Source: Pseudomonas sp. GM48 (GTDB lineage Bacteria > Pseudomonadota > Gammaproteobacteria > Pseudomonadales > Pseudomonadaceae). From it: a DNA stretch of 64,000 nucleotides. Below the pieces are notes generated by a model. The model was not told where the DNA came from. It searched no databases and worked only from the letters and a program-made list of their open reading frames with translations. The stretch spans positions 1 to 64,000 of the forward strand of contig NZ_AKJM01000046.1 of NCBI RefSeq assembly GCF_000282335.1, given 5' to 3'. Made by a program: the position numbers and the translations under genes. This document shows, one piece after another, positions 35,046 to 44,585 of this stretch; the stretch's first letter is position 1; each line of letters opens with the position of its first letter.

Positions 35046-35510
35046 ATGCAAGGCCACCCAGATGTGATCGATTACCTCAACACGTTGCTGACCGGCGAAC
35101 TGGCCGCGCGTGATCAATATTTCGTCCACTCGCGGATGTATGAGGACTGGGGTTTCACCAAGCTCTACGAACGAATCAACCACGAGATGGAAGAAGAAGC
35201 CGGGCACGCCGATGCCCTGATGCGCCGGATTCTGATGCTCGAAGGCACGCCGCGCATGCGTCCTGATGATCTGGATGTCGGCACCACCGTTACCGAGATG
35301 CTTGAAGCGGATTTGCGTCTGGAATACAAGGTCCGTGCTGCACTGTGCAAAGGCATCACGCTCTGCGAGCAGCACAAGGACTATGTCAGTCGCGAAATGT
35401 TGCGGGTTCAATTGCATGACACCGAAGAAGATCATACCTATTGGCTCGAGAAGCAGTTGGGTCTGATCAAGTTGATCGGGCTTGAGAACTACCTGCAATC
35501 CCACGCCTGA
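35046..35510 (+). CDS. Bacterioferritin-like iron storage protein lacking the haem ligand
   Basis: Ferritin-superfamily subunit of 154 residues that oxidises and stores iron in a 24-mer. Ferroxidase ligands are all visible: E18, E51, H54, E93, E127 and H130. The Met that ligates haem in bacterioferritin (M52, in E. coli EMKHAD) is replaced by Ala here (EEAGHAD), so inter-subunit haem binding is unlikely. This matches the P. aeruginosa gene next to katA, originally named bfrA and later regarded as a ferritin (FtnA). Proximity to katA links iron storage with peroxide defence and possibly haem supply. Confidence 0.93.
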   Translation: MQGHPDVIDYLNTLLTGELAARDQYFVHSRMYEDWGFTKLYERINHEMEEEAGHADALMRRILMLEGTPRMRPDDLDVGTTVTEMLEADLRLEYKVRAALCKGITLCEQHKDYVSREMLRVQLHDTEEDHTYWLEKQLGLIKLIGLENYLQSHA

Positions 35511-35522
35511 TTCAGCGGATAC

Positions 35523-35562
35523 AAAAAAGCCCCTGTCACTGACGAAGTGACAGGGGCTTTTT
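35523..35562. terminator. Bidirectional terminator between bfr-like gene and uvrA
   Basis: Twelve-bp perfect stem GCCCCTGTCACT (35529-35540) / AGTGACAGGGGC (35546-35557), loop GACGA, flanked by AAAAAA on the left and TTTTT on the right, so it can stop both convergent transcripts. Confidence 0.93.
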
Positions 35563-35574
35563 CATGGGGCCCGG

Positions 35575-38409
35575 TTAAGCCCGGTCACGCTCCAGCAGTG
35601 GTTTGAGGTAGTAGCCAGTGTGAGATTGCTTCATCTCGGCCACTTCCTCTGGCGTGCCGACGGCAATGATCTGCCCGCCCTTGGAACCGCCCTCTGGACC
35701 CAGGTCCACCAGCCAGTCAGCTGTCTTGATCACATCCAGGTTGTGTTCGATCACCACCACGGTGTTGCCGTGGTCGCGCAGGCGATGCAACACGTCCAGC
35801 AGTTGCTGAATGTCTGCGAAATGCAGCCCGGTGGTCGGTTCATCGAGGATGTATAGGGTTTTACCGGTATCGCGCTTGGACAGTTCGCGGGAGAGTTTCA
35901 CCCGCTGGGCTTCACCGCCGGACAGCGTGGTCGCCGATTGCCCCAGCTTGATGTACGACAGGCCGACGTCCATCAACGTTTGCAGCTTGCGCGCCAGTGC
36001 CGGTACGGCATCGAAGAACTCCCGCGCTTCCTCGATGGTCATCTCGAGGGTTTCGTGGATGCTCTTGCCCTTGTACTTGATCTCCAGGGTTTCACGGTTG
36101 TAGCGCTTGCTCTTGCAGACATCGCATGGCACATAGATGTCCGGCAGGAAGTGCATCTCTACCTTGATCAGGCCGTCGCCCTGGCAAGCCTCGCAGCGTC
36201 CACCCTTGACGTTGAAGGAGAAACGCCCCGGCCCGTAGCCCCGGGAGCGGGACTCCGGTACGCCAGCGAACAACTCGCGGATCGGTGTGAACAATCCGGT
36301 GTAGGTCGCCGGGTTGGAACGCGGTGTGCGACCGATCGGGCTCTGGTCGATATCAACCACCTTGTCCAGGTGCTCCAGGCCCTTGATGCTGTCGTGGACG
36401 GCTGCCTCAAGCGTCGTTGCGCCGTTCAACGCCGTGGCGCTCAAGGGGAACAGTGTGTTGTTGATCAGCGTCGACTTGCCTGAGCCGGACACGCCGGTGA
36501 CACAGGTCAGCAGGCCAATCGGAATCTCCAGGTCGACATTGCGCAAATTGTTGCCACGCGCGCCCTTGAGCGACAGCGTCAGCTTCTTGTTGCGTGGCGT
36601 ACGTTTGGCCGGGACTTCGATCTTCACCCGGCCCGACAGGTATTTGCCCGTCAGCGAGTCCGGGTGCGCCATGACCTCGGCCGGTGTGCCTTCGGCGACG
36701 ATATGCCCGCCGTGCACGCCAGCACCCGGGCCGATGTCCACCACGTAGTCGGCCAGGCGAATGGCGTCTTCGTCGTGCTCGACCACGATCACCGTGTTAC
36801 CGATATCGCGCAGGTGCTTGAGGGTGCCCAGTAGCCGGTCGTTATCGCGCTGATGCAGGCCGATGGAGGGTTCGTCGAGGATGTACAGAACGCCCACCAG
36901 ACCGGCGCCAATCTGGCTGGCCAGACGGATGCGCTGGGCCTCGCCACCGGACAAGGTGTCTGCACTGCGATCCAGCGACAGATAGTCGAGGCCGACGTTG
37001 ACCAGGAACTGCAGGCGTTCGCGGATTTCCTTGAGGATCTTGTCGGCAATTTCGCCACGGCGACCGGTGAGCTTGAGCCCGCCGAAATAATCGGATGCAT
37101 CACCAATCGGCAGGTTGGTCACCGCCGGCAGGGTTTTCTCACCGACCCACACGTGTCGCGCCTCACGGCGCAGGCGGGTGCCGCGGCAGTCCGGGCACGA
37201 CTGGGTGCTGAGGAACTTGGCCAGCTCCTCGCGCACCGATGCCGATTCGGTTTCGCGGTAGCGTCGCTCCAGGTTCGGCACGATGCCTTCGAACGGATGC
37301 GAGCGTTTGACGATGTCGCCACGGTCGTTCAGGTATTTGAAATCGACGTTTTGCGAGCCGCTGCCTTGCAGGATGAATTTCTGCTGGTCGGCGGGCAGTT
37401 CGTTGAACGGCACTTCCAGGCTGAACTTGTAGTGCGAGGCCAGCGAGCCGAGCATCTGGAAGTAATAGACGTTGCGCCGGTCCCAGCCACGAATCGCCCC
37501 TTCGGCCAGGGTCAGTTCGCCGTTGACCAGGCGCTTGATGTCGAAGAACTGTTTTACCCCCAGACCATCACAGGTCGGGCAGGCGCCGGCCGGGTTGTTG
37601 AAGGAGAACAGCTTGGGCTCCAGCTCGCTGATGGCGTGGCCGCAGATCGGACAGGCGAAGCGTGCGGAGAAGATCATCTCTTCACCCGGCTCGTCGTCCA
37701 TCGGTGCCACCAGGGCGATGCCGTCCGCCAGCTTCAGCGCGGTCTCGAAGGATTCGGCCAGGCGTTGTTGCAGGTCGGCGCGGACCTTGAAGCGGTCGAC
37801 CACGACATCAATAGAATGCTTTTTCTGCTTGTCGAGCTTGGGTGCTTCGTCCAGTTCGTAAAGCTTGCCGTTGATCCGGGCACGGACGAACCCTTGGGCG
37901 CGCAGTTCTTCGAAGACCGACAGGTGCTCGCCTTTGCGCTCGCGGATGACCGGCGCCAGCAGCATCAGCTTGCTGCCCTCCGGTTCGGCGAGAACCAGGT
38001 CGACCATCTGGCTGACGGTCTGTGCTTCCAGCGGGATGTCGTGATCCGGGCAGCGCGGAATACCCACGCGCGCATAAAGCAGGCGCAGGTAGTCGTAGAT
38101 TTCGGTGATGGTGCCGACCGTCGAACGCGGGTTGTGCGAGGTGGACTTTTGTTCGATGGAAATCGCCGGCGACAGGCCTTCGATGGTGTCGACGTCGGGT
38201 TTTTCCATCATCGACAGGAACTGCCGGGCGTAGGCCGACAGCGATTCGACGTAGCGGCGCTGACCTTCGGCGTACAGGGTGTCGAACGCCAGGGACGACT
38301 TGCCGGAGCCGGACAGGCCGGTGATGACGATCAGCTTGTCCCGTGGCAGGGTCAGGTCAATGTTCTTCAGGTTGTGGGTTCGAGCCCCACGAATCAGGAT
38401 CTTGTCCAA
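35575..38409 (-). CDS. uvrA: Excinuclease ABC subunit UvrA
   Basis: Damage-recognition ATPase of nucleotide excision repair. 944 residues from a TTG start at 38409 (GCGAGGCCACC TTG GACAAG; product [19 protein letters not shown]). A longer frame to 38481 adds 24 residues foreign to the family. Two ABC modules: Walker [10 protein letters not shown] near the N-terminus and GVSGSGKST near 640; signatures [14 protein letters not shown] and [15 protein letters not shown]. Zinc modules CPICGH...CPTC and CEAC...CDVC are intact. Divergent from the YajR-type transporter. I see only a poor LexA-box match upstream. Confidence 0.97.
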   Translation of the reverse strand: MDKILIRGARTHNLKNIDLTLPRDKLIVITGLSGSGKSSLAFDTLYAEGQRRYVESLSAYARQFLSMMEKPDVDTIEGLSPAISIEQKSTSHNPRSTVGTITEIYDYLRLLYARVGIPRCPDHDIPLEAQTVSQMVDLVLAEPEGSKLMLLAPVIRERKGEHLSVFEELRAQGFVRARINGKLYELDEAPKLDKQKKHSIDVVVDRFKVRADLQQRLAESFETALKLADGIALVAPMDDEPGEEMIFSARFACPICGHAISELEPKLFSFNNPAGACPTCDGLGVKQFFDIKRLVNGELTLAEGAIRGWDRRNVYYFQMLGSLASHYKFSLEVPFNELPADQQKFILQGSGSQNVDFKYLNDRGDIVKRSHPFEGIVPNLERRYRETESASVREELAKFLSTQSCPDCRGTRLRREARHVWVGEKTLPAVTNLPIGDASDYFGGLKLTGRRGEIADKILKEIRERLQFLVNVGLDYLSLDRSADTLSGGEAQRIRLASQIGAGLVGVLYILDEPSIGLHQRDNDRLLGTLKHLRDIGNTVIVVEHDEDAIRLADYVVDIGPGAGVHGGHIVAEGTPAEVMAHPDSLTGKYLSGRVKIEVPAKRTPRNKKLTLSLKGARGNNLRNVDLEIPIGLLTCVTGVSGSGKSTLINNTLFPLSATALNGATTLEAAVHDSIKGLEHLDKVVDIDQSPIGRTPRSNPATYTGLFTPIRELFAGVPESRSRGYGPGRFSFNVKGGRCEACQGDGLIKVEMHFLPDIYVPCDVCKSKRYNRETLEIKYKGKSIHETLEMTIEEAREFFDAVPALARKLQTLMDVGLSYIKLGQSATTLSGGEAQRVKLSRELSKRDTGKTLYILDEPTTGLHFADIQQLLDVLHRLRDHGNTVVVIEHNLDVIKTADWLVDLGPEGGSKGGQIIAVGTPEEVAEMKQSHTGYYLKPLLERDRA

Positions 38410-38600
38410 GGTGGCCTCGCTTGGCGGGCGTCGAAAACGTAGGAGTATACGGCCAAATACTGGATGGATGCACACTATCAAACGAGAGGGTGACTGTCTT
38501 ACATGAAGAGTGTGTCAGCAATGCGCGTCAAAGCGTCGCGATATACCCCGCCAATCGATGGGGCTGGTAGAATCGGCGCCGGTTCACATGAGGTTTTTCC

Positions 38601-39998
38601 ATGCACGATCCCCACAGCGAGCGCATGAGTGGCAGCGAGACCCGCGCAGCAAGCGGTCTGGCCCTGGTGTTCGCCTTCCGTATGCTTGGCATGTTCATGG
38701 TGTTGCCGGTACTGGCGACCTATGGGATGGATCTGGCCGGGGCTACGCCGGCGCTGATCGGCCTGGCGATTGGCGCTTATGGCCTGACGCAGGCGGTCTT
38801 CCAGATTCCGTTCGGTTTCATTTCCGACCGCATCGGCCGTCGCCCGGTGATTTATCTGGGCTTGATCGTCTTTGCCCTCGGCAGTCTGCTGGCCGCCAAT
38901 GCCGATTCGATCTGGGGCGTGATCGCCGGGCGAATCCTGCAGGGCGCCGGGGCGATTTCCGCGGCGGTCATGGCCTTGCTGTCCGACCTGACCCGCGAGC
39001 AGCACCGGACCAAGGCCATGGCCATGATCGGCATGACCATCGGCCTGTCATTTGCGGTGGCCATGGTGGTCGGCCCGCTGCTGACCCGTGCCTTCGGACT
39101 GTCCGGGCTGTTCCTTGCCACGGGCGGCATGGCGCTGTTCGGCATCGTGATCGTGATGTTCATGGTGCCGCGCTCCACCGGCCCGTTGCAGCACCGCGAA
39201 TCCGGTATCGCGCGCCAGGCGCTGATCCCGACACTCAAGCATCCGGACCTGCTGCGTCTGGACCTGGGCATTTTTGTGTTGCACGCGATGTTGATGTCCA
39301 GCTTCGTCGCCTTGCCGCTGGCGCTGGTCGAGAAAGCCGGGCTGCCCAAAGAGCAGCACTGGTGGGTGTACCTGACCGCGCTGCTGATTTCTTTCTTCGC
39401 CATGATCCCGTTCATTATCTATGGCGAGAAGAAACGCAAAATGAAACGAGTTTTACTCGGCGCCGTCGTGACGTTGATGCTCACTGAGCTATTCTTCTGG
39501 CAGTTCGGCGATAGCTTGCGGGCTCTGGTGATCGGTACGGTGGTGTTCTTCACCGCATTCAATCTGCTGGAAGCTTCGTTGCCATCGCTGATCAGCAAGG
39601 TTTCACCGGCAGGCGGCAAGGGCACTGCGATGGGGGTTTATTCCACCAGCCAGTTCCTCGGCTCGGCACTGGGGGGAATCCTCGGTGGCTGGCTGTTCCA
39701 GCATGGCGGTCTGTCGGTTGTGTTCCTCGGATGCGCCGGTCTGGCTGCCCTCTGGCTGGCCTTTGCTGTTACCATGCGCGAACCTCCCTACGTCACAAGC
39801 CTGCGCTTGCCGTTGTCGCCCGAGGCGATCCGCGAAGCGGGTCTGGTCGAGCGCCTGAAGGCGGTCGTAGGGGTAACAGATGCAGTCATCGTCGCAGATG
39901 AGGCGGCGATTTACATCAAACTGGACACCGAACTATTGGATCGCACCACCCTTGAGTGCCTGGTGAACAACCCGGCCGGGGCAGCGTGCGTAGCCTAG
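38601..39998 (+). CDS. YajR-type MFS transporter with C-terminal YAM domain
   Basis: Twelve-helix major facilitator, 465 residues. Motif A appears as GFISDRIGRRPVIY after TM2, and TM4-5 have GRILQGAGAISAAVMALLSDLT, typical of drug:proton antiporters. Residues about 400-465 after TM12 (LPLSPEAIREAGLVERLK... ending PAGAACVA) form a soluble ferredoxin-like extension, matching the YAM domain of E. coli YajR. Substrate unknown. The gene ends 9 bases before ssb and supplies it with read-through transcription; the same order uvrA-MFS-ssb occurs in P. aeruginosa. Confidence 0.85.
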   Translation: MHDPHSERMSGSETRAASGLALVFAFRMLGMFMVLPVLATYGMDLAGATPALIGLAIGAYGLTQAVFQIPFGFISDRIGRRPVIYLGLIVFALGSLLAANADSIWGVIAGRILQGAGAISAAVMALLSDLTREQHRTKAMAMIGMTIGLSFAVAMVVGPLLTRAFGLSGLFLATGGMALFGIVIVMFMVPRSTGPLQHRESGIARQALIPTLKHPDLLRLDLGIFVLHAMLMSSFVALPLALVEKAGLPKEQHWWVYLTALLISFFAMIPFIIYGEKKRKMKRVLLGAVVTLMLTELFFWQFGDSLRALVIGTVVFFTAFNLLEASLPSLISKVSPAGGKGTAMGVYSTSQFLGSALGGILGGWLFQHGGLSVVFLGCAGLAALWLAFAVTMREPPYVTSLRLPLSPEAIREAGLVERLKAVVGVTDAVIVADEAAIYIKLDTELLDRTTLECLVNNPAGAACVA

Positions 39999-40007
39999 GA
40001 GAACGTT

Positions 40008-40526
40008 ATGGCCCGTGGGGTTAACAAAGTCATATTGGTCGGCACTTGCGGCCAGGATCCCGAAGTTCGCTACTTGCCTAACGGTAATGCCGTGACCAAC
40101 CTGAGTCTGGCGACCAGCGAACAGTGGACCGACAAGCAAACCGGTCAGAAAGTCGAAAAGACCGAATGGCACCGTGTGTCGATGTTCGGCAAAGTGGCGG
40201 AAATCGCTGGCGAATACCTGCGTAAAGGTTCGCAGGTGTACATCGAAGGCAAGCTGCAGACCCGCGAGTGGGAAAAAGACGGTATCAAGCGTTACACCAC
40301 CGAAATCGTGGTCGACATGCAAGGCACCATGCAACTGCTGGGCGGCCGTCCACAGGGCGACCAGCAGGGCCAGGGCGGCGGTAACAACTACCAGCAATCC
40401 GCTCCGCGCCAGCAGGCTCCGCGTCCACAGCAATCGGCACCGCAGCAATCGCGCCCGGCGCCACAGCAGGCTGCTCCTCAGCCGGCTCCGGATTTCGACA
40501 GCTTTGATGACGATATTCCGTTCTAA
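40008..40526 (+). CDS. ssb: Single-stranded DNA-binding protein
   Basis: Coats single-stranded DNA in replication and repair. 172 residues: OB fold (about 1-110; [36 protein letters not shown]), a Gln/Pro/Ala-rich linker (about 118-160) and the acidic tip DSFDDDIPF that recruits partner proteins. AGGAG ribosome-binding site. Adjacent divergent uvrA makes a repair-themed cluster. Confidence 0.97.
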   Translation: MARGVNKVILVGTCGQDPEVRYLPNGNAVTNLSLATSEQWTDKQTGQKVEKTEWHRVSMFGKVAEIAGEYLRKGSQVYIEGKLQTREWEKDGIKRYTTEIVVDMQGTMQLLGGRPQGDQQGQGGGNNYQQSAPRQQAPRPQQSAPQQSRPAPQQAAPQPAPDFDSFDDDIPF

Positions 40527-40570
40527 AGCAGCTGCTAGCCTCAAGCTACAAGCAGCAAGCTGACAAAACA

Positions 40571-40604
40571 AAACCCGCACTTCGGTCTGAAGTGCGGGTT
40601 TTTT
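40571..40604 (+). terminator. ssb terminator
   Basis: AACCCGCACTTC (40571-40582 region) / GAAGTGCGGGTT, loop GGTCT, then TTTTTT; an A-rich left flank could also serve the converging isochorismatase-family gene. Confidence 0.92.
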
Positions 40605-40630
40605 ATGGGCGGTGAGATTTAGTTGCAGAC

Positions 40631-41179
40631 TCAGGCCGCGATGAACTCGTCGGTCGAGACCACGCTGGCATACGCAAACGCCAGGGCTGCCATGAACGCC
40701 GCATGAACCTGCGCCGCCGGAACCGTCACGCCATTGAATTCCAGGTCACGGGTCGCGCAGGCATCGTGGATCACGGTGACCTTATAGCCAAAATCCGCCG
40801 CCGCACGGGTGATGCCATCGATGCACATGTGGCTCATGCTGCCCACGATCACCAGCTCCTTGATGTCTTGCTCGTCGAGGATCGATTTCAGCCCGGTTTC
40901 GCGAAATGAATTGACGAAGTGCTTGAGCACCACCGGTTCGTCGGCGCGGTTGAGGACTTTGGGGTGCAGCTTGGCGCCTTCGGAGTTCGGGGTAAAAAAC
41001 GGTGCCTCTTCGGAGGTGAATTCGTGGCGGATGTGCACCACTGGATCCCCCGCGTCGCGGAAGGCCTTGATCAGGCGTGCGGCGTTGTCGGCGGCCGCGT
41101 CGGCGCCAACCAGCGGCCACTTGCCTTGGGGGAAGTAGTCATTCTGGATATCGACTACGATGAGCGCTTGCCTGGCCAT
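40631..41179 (-). CDS. Isochorismatase-family cysteine hydrolase
   Basis: 182 residues starting MARQALIVVDIQNDYFPQG at 41179. The catalytic triad of the family is D10, K86 and C119 (GSMSHMCIDG, with the preceding cis-peptide region). Members hydrolyse nicotinamide, N-carbamoyl compounds or isochorismate; the substrate cannot be told from sequence. A frame continuing to 42463 is only the antisense of the neighbouring regulator and is not part of the gene. Divergent from a GlxA-type regulator, which is its likely controller. Confidence 0.9.
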   Translation of the reverse strand: MARQALIVVDIQNDYFPQGKWPLVGADAAADNAARLIKAFRDAGDPVVHIRHEFTSEEAPFFTPNSEGAKLHPKVLNRADEPVVLKHFVNSFRETGLKSILDEQDIKELVIVGSMSHMCIDGITRAAADFGYKVTVIHDACATRDLEFNGVTVPAAQVHAAFMAALAFAYASVVSTDEFIAA

Positions 41180-41281
41180 GACTGTTTCCTCGAAGTGTGT
41201 GTTGGCTGTGGAATGAAGTATTGGCTCTGGCAGGCGATCCGGGGATTGGCCGCACCGACAATAGAAGGGGGAAAACTGACA

Positions 41282-42349
41282 ATGGACGCAGAAAGGGCAA
41301 TCGCCGAACTGGGGGTGTTGATCTATCCCGGCGCGCAGATGGCGGCGGTGCATGGGTTGACGGATTTGTTCGGGGTGGCGAACCGGATCGCCGCCGAACA
41401 TCAGTCTGCGCAGTTGCCGCTGCTGCGGGTCAGCCATTGGCAGGTCGAAGGCGATCAGGCGCCGGTTCGGGTCTTCGACAGCCATCCCGGCCCGGACCGT
41501 GCGCTGGTGGCCGTGTTGATTCCGCCGTCGATCACCGGTTTTTCCGAGGACAAGGCGCCACAGGGATTGATCCACTGGTTGCGTCAGCAACATGCCAGTG
41601 GCGCGACGCTGGGCGGGGTTTGCGTGGGGTCTATCCTGTTGGCCGAAAGCGGTCTGCTCGATGGTCGCAGCGCCACCACCCATTGGACCTCGGCCAAAGC
41701 CTTCGCCGAACGTTATCCGGCGATCCGGCTCAAGGCCGATACGCCGATTGTCGATGACGGCGACCTGATTACCACCGCCGGGCTGATGGCCTGGTCGGAA
41801 CTGGGTCTGCGCCTGGTCAACCGGCTGCTGGGGCCGAGCATCGCCACCAATACCGCACGTTTTCTGGTGGTGGAGCACAGCGACAGCGCCAGCGAGTGCG
41901 GCAGCAACTTCGCGCCGATCCTCAGCCACGGCGATGCCCAGATCCTCAAGGTGCAACACTGGCTGCAAAGCACCGGGGCAACCGATGTGTCGCAGGCGGC
42001 GATGGCCGAAAAGGCAGGGCTGGAAGAGCGCACCTTCCTGCGCCGCTTCCGCGCAGCCACCGGGCTCAAACCCACCGAATACTGCCAGCATCTGCGAGTC
42101 GGCAAGGCCCGGGAAATGCTCGAATTCACCAACGGCACCATCGACCACATTGCCTGGACGGTGGGTTATCAGGACCCCGGCGCGTTTCGCGCGACGTTCA
42201 GGAAAATCACCGGGCTGGCGCCGAGTGATTATCGGACGCGGTTCGGAGGTGACGCCGGGTGCCGCGGTCACGATAGGCCCATCACCACAAATCTTCTGTG
42301 GGAGCGGGCTTGCTCGCGAAGACAGAGTGTCATTCAGCGCAAATGTTGA
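41282..42349 (+). CDS. GlxA-family AraC-type transcriptional regulator
   Basis: 355 residues from ATG 41282; an ATG at 41213 would give 378. N-terminal DJ-1/PfpI-like amidotransferase fold (about 8-180; GGVCVGSILLAESGLLDG has Cys at the elbow position) and a C-terminal AraC double HTH (about 235-325; AEKAGLEERTFLRRFRAATG and IDHIAWTVGYQDPGAFRATF). Such regulators often sense nitrogenous metabolites. Oddity: the last 17 or so codons (from LWERACSRR) are translated from a REP element, so the natural C-terminus has been extended. Probably regulates the divergent hydrolase. Confidence 0.88.
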   Translation: MDAERAIAELGVLIYPGAQMAAVHGLTDLFGVANRIAAEHQSAQLPLLRVSHWQVEGDQAPVRVFDSHPGPDRALVAVLIPPSITGFSEDKAPQGLIHWLRQQHASGATLGGVCVGSILLAESGLLDGRSATTHWTSAKAFAERYPAIRLKADTPIVDDGDLITTAGLMAWSELGLRLVNRLLGPSIATNTARFLVVEHSDSASECGSNFAPILSHGDAQILKVQHWLQSTGATDVSQAAMAEKAGLEERTFLRRFRAATGLKPTEYCQHLRVGKAREMLEFTNGTIDHIAWTVGYQDPGAFRATFRKITGLAPSDYRTRFGGDAGCRGHDRPITTNLLWERACSRRQSVIQRKC

Positions 42350-42385
42350 CTGAAAGTCCGCCTTCGCGAGCAAGCCCGCTCCCAC
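42298..42385. repeat. REPIN-like inverted REP pair 1
   Basis: GTGGGAGCGGGCTTGCTCGC at 42298 and its reverse complement ending at 42385, separated by about 40 bases. The left half overlaps the 3' end of the AraC-type regulator gene and encodes its last residues. The 229-base gap to the DUF3182 gene otherwise shows nothing recognisable. Confidence 0.92.
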
Positions 42386-42578
42386 ATTGATTCTGTGCCA
42401 GTCTGGAGTCGTGCAAAATGCCGGCATATCAAAGGGCATCGTGCAGAATAAAACAGGCCTCATGCCATCATGTTTTACCCAATCGGTTGATTTGAAAGGT
42501 ATTTCCCGGCACCGCGCCTTGGCCTGATCTCTGCACCCCCTCAGCTACATTCATCAAGCGTCGATTGAAGGGGGATGC

Positions 42579-43688
42579 ATGACCCCGACGAACTGCAAGA
42601 AACTGGTGGTCGCCCATTCGGTGCTCGCCGACGCGCCGCTGCATGAAGTCGAAACCAACCGTGCGCTGGCCCGTTGGCTGGCGCAGATTTTGCGGCTCAA
42701 GTACGGCGGCAGCTACGACCCGCAGCTGCACGACGGACGGGACCTCTATCTGTTGCCGACCCAGACTCTGGTGGGCGCTGCGGCTGCCCGGCAACTGGGG
42801 GTCAAGGGGCCGGAGGATTTGTGGGGCGGTTATGTCGACCACGACTTCATCTGCACCAAAGCCATCAGTCACGGCTTGTTGAACCGCCATGCCCATGCAC
42901 CACCAGGCTGGGCGCCGTTGTTTTCCGAGCGGGTGCGCAGCGTAGTGCTCGACGGCCTCAGCGTGTTTTCCCTGAAGGATGCACGGCCGGCGGCAGAACA
43001 TTTGTTGTACGCCGGGCCGATCCGCCTGAAGCCGATTCATGCCTGCGCCGGACGTGGTCAGGAAGTGATCAACAGCCTCGACCGGTTCGACGAGATGCTT
43101 GCCAGGCCTGACGCCAAAAAACTGTTCAGCGAAGGCGTGGTGCTCGAACAGGATCTGGGCCAAGTGATCACCCACAGCGTTGGCCAGAGTTTTATCGGCA
43201 ACAAGGTACTCAGTTACTGCGGTGATCAATACCTGACCGAGGACGCTCAGGGTGAACAGGTGTATGGCGGGTCCAACCTGCTGGTGGTGCCGGGTGGCTA
43301 TGACCAATTACTGATGCTGGATCTGCCGGAAGACGTGCGCCTGGCGATTCATCAGGCACAGGTTTTCGACAAGGCGGCGGATGAAGCCTATCCGGGTTTT
43401 TATGCCTCGCGGCGCAACTACGACATCGCCCAGGGTATTGGCAGCGACGGCCAGCGGCGCAGTGGCGTGCTCGAACAGTCCTGGCGCATGGGCGGTGCCA
43501 GTAGCGCCGAGGTGGCGGCCTTGCAGAGCTTCGTCGACGATCCGGGAGTACGCGCGATTCGTGTGTCGTCGGTGGAGTCCTACATCGATCGGCCGCTGCC
43601 GGCAGACGCCATCGAGGTGTACCGCGGGCCGGCGCAGAACAATGACTTTCTCCTCAAGTACGTGACGGTTGAATCCTATGACGGCTAG
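42579..43688 (+). CDS. DUF3182 family protein, ATP-grasp-like
   Basis: 369 residues; I recognise the DUF3182 family but no established function. Features consistent with an ATP-grasp fold: K151-P152 followed by the glycine-rich GRGQ (158-161), the hinge-like VVLEQDL (187-193), and GGSNLLVVPGG (230-240). No signal peptide or membrane segment. GGGGG precedes the ATG. The stop overlaps the following alpha/beta-hydrolase gene by 11 bases, so the two are translated together. A small-molecule ligase working with the hydrolase is an inference. Confidence 0.8.
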   Translation: MTPTNCKKLVVAHSVLADAPLHEVETNRALARWLAQILRLKYGGSYDPQLHDGRDLYLLPTQTLVGAAAARQLGVKGPEDLWGGYVDHDFICTKAISHGLLNRHAHAPPGWAPLFSERVRSVVLDGLSVFSLKDARPAAEHLLYAGPIRLKPIHACAGRGQEVINSLDRFDEMLARPDAKKLFSEGVVLEQDLGQVITHSVGQSFIGNKVLSYCGDQYLTEDAQGEQVYGGSNLLVVPGGYDQLLMLDLPEDVRLAIHQAQVFDKAADEAYPGFYASRRNYDIAQGIGSDGQRRSGVLEQSWRMGGASSAEVAALQSFVDDPGVRAIRVSSVESYIDRPLPADAIEVYRGPAQNNDFLLKYVTVESYDG

Positions 43689-44445
43689 AAGCGAATCCAT
43701 TCAAATCGACATAGACAATGAACAGATGAGCGGGACTTTTCTGAGTCCCAAATCGAAGGTCCCCGGCGTGCTCTTCGTGCACGGCTGGGGCGGTAGTCAG
43801 GAACGGGATCTGGAACGCGCCAAAGGTATCGCCGGGTTGGGCTGTGTGTGCCTGACCTTCGACCTGCGCGGGCACACCGGCGGCACCGGTGGCACCGGCA
43901 TTCCATTGTCCCGGGTGACCCGGGAAGACAATTTGCGTGACTTGCTGGCGGCCTATGACCGTTTACTCGCGCACCCGGCCCTCGATACTTCGGCGATTGC
44001 CGTGGTCGGCACCAGTTACGGCGGTTATCTGGCCGCGATTCTGACCTCGCTCAGGCCCGTTCGCTGGCTGGCGCTGCGGGTGCCGGCGCTGTATCGCGAC
44101 GAGCAATGGCACACGCCGAAACGCGATCTGGACAAGCTGGATCTGCGCGATTACCGAAGCACCCTGGTGTGCGTCGACAGCAATCGTGCCTTGCATGCCT
44201 GTTCGCTGTTCACCGGGGATGTGCTGTTGGTGCAGTCGGAGACCGACGACCACGTCCCCCACGCGACGATCATGAGTTACCGCGCGGCGTGCCGGCAGAC
44301 TCACTCGCTGACCCACCGCATCATCGACGGTGCCGACCATGCCTTGAGCGACACGGTTTCACAGCAAGCTTACACCTCGATCCTGGTGGGCTGGATTACC
44401 GAGATGGTGGTGGGGGAGCGGTTGAGCATTATTCAATCGTCCTGA
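43678..44445 (+). CDS. Alpha/beta-hydrolase (dienelactone hydrolase/peptidase-like)
   Basis: 255 residues from ATG 43678 inside the end of the DUF3182 gene; an in-frame TTG at 43669 is less likely. Oxyanion motif HGWGGS (35-40), nucleophile S113 in GTSYGG, acid in SETDDH (D190 or D191), catalytic H221 in DGADHALS. No signal peptide: cytoplasmic. Tight overlap implies a shared pathway with the DUF3182 protein. Substrate unknown. Confidence 0.85.
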   Translation: MTARSESIQIDIDNEQMSGTFLSPKSKVPGVLFVHGWGGSQERDLERAKGIAGLGCVCLTFDLRGHTGGTGGTGIPLSRVTREDNLRDLLAAYDRLLAHPALDTSAIAVVGTSYGGYLAAILTSLRPVRWLALRVPALYRDEQWHTPKRDLDKLDLRDYRSTLVCVDSNRALHACSLFTGDVLLVQSETDDHVPHATIMSYRAACRQTHSLTHRIIDGADHALSDTVSQQAYTSILVGWITEMVVGERLSIIQSS

Positions 44446-44469
44446 GATTTGCGCTGTGCTTGCGGACGC

Positions 44470-44561
44470 CTTCGCGGGCAAGCCCGCTCCCACAATGTCT
44501 GCAAGTGTTCACAAAGAATGTGTTCATCACCGATCAACTGTGGGAGCGGGCTTGCTCGCGA
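44470..44561. repeat. REPIN-like inverted REP pair 2
   Basis: Inverted pair of the GTGGGAGCGGGCTTGCTCGC family (left copy with GCGGGC variant), between the convergent hydrolase gene and the ybhN-like gene. No other terminator is evident here, so the stem may serve as one. Confidence 0.92.
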
Positions 44562-44585
44562 TGGCGGTCCTGGAAGCACTACAAA

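Noticed and set aside
38410..38600. LexA box upstream of uvrA
   Set aside because: The best candidate near 38460 has CTG-N10-CAC with only about 10 of 16 consensus matches, too weak to claim SOS control.
40631..42463. A 610-codon minus-strand frame that would fuse an extra N-terminal region to the isochorismatase-family hydrolase
   Set aside because: The first 428 codons are antisense to the GlxA-type regulator, and the hydrolase fold begins cleanly at the ATG at 41179.
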